From contig JBNKFQ010000136.1 in the NCBI GenBank assembly GCA_050289385.1, positions 1-7,321 of the forward strand: DNA of 7,321 nt. The letters are read 5' to 3'. Of the stretch, positions 6,281 to 7,321 are shown piece by piece; within the stretch, counting starts at the first letter, position 1; each line of letters opens with the position of its first letter. Origin of the DNA: JBNKFQ01 sp050289385 (GTDB taxonomy: Bacteria; Pseudomonadota; Gammaproteobacteria; Pseudomonadales; Porticoccaceae). A program made the position numbers and the translations under genes. The notes under the pieces were generated by a model. It saw only the letters and a program-made list of their open reading frames with translations, ran no database searches and was not told where the DNA came from.

Positions 6281-7321
6281 ATGAAAAATACAGGTCGGTT
6301 GTTGAAGCCCGTGTTGAAGCCCGTGTTGATGTGCGTGCTGGTGCTAGTGGCTGGAGCTGGTCAGGCACAGCAGTCACAACAGAGCGGGCAAACATCATTG
6401 CTTCCCTGGTCAACACCTCCCGGAATTACTCTGGTGGAAGTGGTGCACTCTATCAGCCACAAACTGGGGCTGGACTGGATTCGATTGGGGGATGCTCACG
6501 GATTTACCCTGTTTGTGCGTGCACCCGGTGCAGATGATGAGTCGGAATGTGGTACGGACTGTCAAAAAGATTTTCTTCCGGTACTGGCGCTGCCCGGTTC
6601 CACAGCTACTGGCGACTGGACACTGGTAAAACACGAGCGCGGTCAGCAGTGGGCCTGGCAGGGCAAACCTCTGTACCGCTATACCAAAGAAACCCGGGCC
6701 GGTGAAGTTGCCGATAATATCGTGAAGATAGAAGCGAACAAGGCAAGTGTTATCAATCAGGAGCACGTCGAACTGGCAGACGATTTATTGTTGCCACCAG
6801 AGGGTTGGCAGGTGGCTCGCTTTGATCCGGCAGCCGGTTTGCAAACGCCCCCGGGAATTGGCGTGGGTGACGTACCGGCGGCCTACAGCCATGCCCTGGT
6901 GGATAAAAACAAAATGACCCTGTACGCCTTTGATGGCAGTGTAGAACAGGCAGACAAAGCCTGTGGTCAGCGTTGTGGGGAACATTGGCAACCCTTGTTG
7001 GCACCGGAACTGGCCAATTCGGTTGGGAAGTTTTCCTTGCTGGCGCGGGCGGACGGAAGTCGCCAGTGGGCCTACGAAGGTGTACCCCTGTTTACGTACC
7101 GTGGCGATATGGTGCCAGGCGATGTCAATGGTATTTACGGAGACACCAATATCAGAAAGGACAGCAATAACAAGGACAGCAACAGCAAGGACAGCGGATG
7201 GCGGGTAGCGGCAGTAGCACGCCACTTTATGCCGGCCGGGGCAATGGTGCGCAAGGAATTGATGTTCGGTTATATCCTGAGCACAGAGCAGGGTATGCCA
7301 TTGTATTCACGCTATTCGGTA
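6281..7321 (+). CDS. Secreted repeat protein, COG4315/PF03640 type (3' end cut by window)
   Basis: The frame runs open for 347 codons to the window edge. MKNTGRLLKP and a hydrophobic run to AGAGQA make a Sec signal peptide, with cleavage likely after A29; C18 is not in a lipobox. The rest is built of repeats of the 'secreted repeat of unknown function' type. Unit 1 (about 65-180) has GFTLFV, C90-G-T-D-C94, then WAWQGKPLYRY and GWQVAR. Unit 2 (about 198-311) has MTLYAFD, C228-G-Q-R-C232-x3-WQPLL, WAYEGVPLFTYRGD-x3-GDVNG and GWRVAA. Unit 3 begins at about 329 (GYILSTEQGMPLYSRY) and is cut off. Each complete unit carries a CxxxC pair that could form a disulfide or bind a metal or cofactor. The gap after DUF1552 is 46 nt with no terminator seen, so it probably belongs to the same operon. 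ATG 6281 has no good ribosome site; GTG 6263 or ATG 6329 are possible alternatives. Confidence 0.85.
   Translation, partial: MKNTGRLLKPVLKPVLMCVLVLVAGAGQAQQSQQSGQTSLLPWSTPPGITLVEVVHSISHKLGLDWIRLGDAHGFTLFVRAPGADDESECGTDCQKDFLPVLALPGSTATGDWTLVKHERGQQWAWQGKPLYRYTKETRAGEVADNIVKIEANKASVINQEHVELADDLLLPPEGWQVARFDPAAGLQTPPGIGVGDVPAAYSHALVDKNKMTLYAFDGSVEQADKACGQRCGEHWQPLLAPELANSVGKFSLLARADGSRQWAYEGVPLFTYRGDMVPGDVNGIYGDTNIRKDSNNKDSNSKDSGWRVAAVARHFMPAGAMVRKELMFGYILSTEQGMPLYSRYSV
6301..6329 (+). repeat. 12-bp tandem duplication in the signal-peptide coding region
   Basis: GTTGAAGCCCGT occurs twice head to tail (6301-6312 and 6313-6324), followed by a further GTTGA. The copies are identical. The duplication is in frame and adds a second KPVL block to the n-region of the secreted repeat protein's signal peptide, giving LLKPVLKPVLM. 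Confidence 0.85.
7157..7195 (+). repeat. 15-bp coding minisatellite, about 2.6 units
   Basis: Units at 7157-7171 and 7172-7186 match at 13 of 15 bases, and a 9-base partial unit (AAGGACAGC) follows at 7187-7195. They encode KDSNN, KDSNS and KDSG (residues 293-306), a hydrophilic low-complexity loop in repeat unit 2 between GDVNG and GWRVAA. The unit length is a multiple of three, so copy-number change would keep the frame. Confidence 0.85.

Noticed and set aside
1..7321. CRISPR arrays, tRNA or rRNA genes, insertion sequences, integrase or attachment sites
   Set aside because: Looked for and not seen: no regularly spaced repeats with unique spacers, no transposase or integrase coding sequence, no terminal inverted repeats with target duplications.

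Overview
The window looks like chromosomal DNA from a Gram-negative bacterium, most likely a gammaproteobacterium of the marine or environmental type. The grounds are a TonB-dependent outer-membrane receptor, Tat- and Sec-type export signals, moderate GC content and gene families that co-occur in such genomes. The genus cannot be named from the sequence. Every supported gene is on the + strand.

Layout. Positions 3-1577 hold the C-terminal beta-barrel part of a TonB-dependent receptor whose plug domain lies upstream of the window. It is followed 12 nt after its stop by a 14-bp hairpin (1589-1622) that probably ends its transcript. Positions 1578-2005 are a 428-bp AT-rich gap with spaced T-tracts, a perfect 10-bp palindrome, a weak candidate promoter and a small inverted repeat next to the next gene's start. 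Then come four closely spaced genes: an exported 378-387 aa protein of no recognised family (2006 or 2033 to 3169); a membrane-anchored protein of the PSD/PSCyt (DUF1587-1595-1592-1588-1585) type with one CxxCH haem-c motif (3184-4875); a Tat-exported DUF1552 protein (4906-6234); and a secreted protein built from COG4315/PF03640-type repeats (6281 to beyond the window end). The gaps between them are 14, 30 and 46 nt, with no terminator seen, so they are probably one operon.

How the genes may work together. All four operon products carry export signals, each with its own route or anchoring: Sec signal peptide, N-terminal membrane anchor with a haem-c motif facing the periplasm, Tat signal, and Sec signal peptide. 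This points to an uncharacterised envelope or periplasmic, possibly redox, module. The PSD/PSCyt plus DUF1552 pairing is a recurrent but functionally unexplained combination. The receptor beside it may import a substrate, but the hairpin between them argues against a shared transcript. The substrate and reaction are unknown, and nothing in the sequence identifies them.
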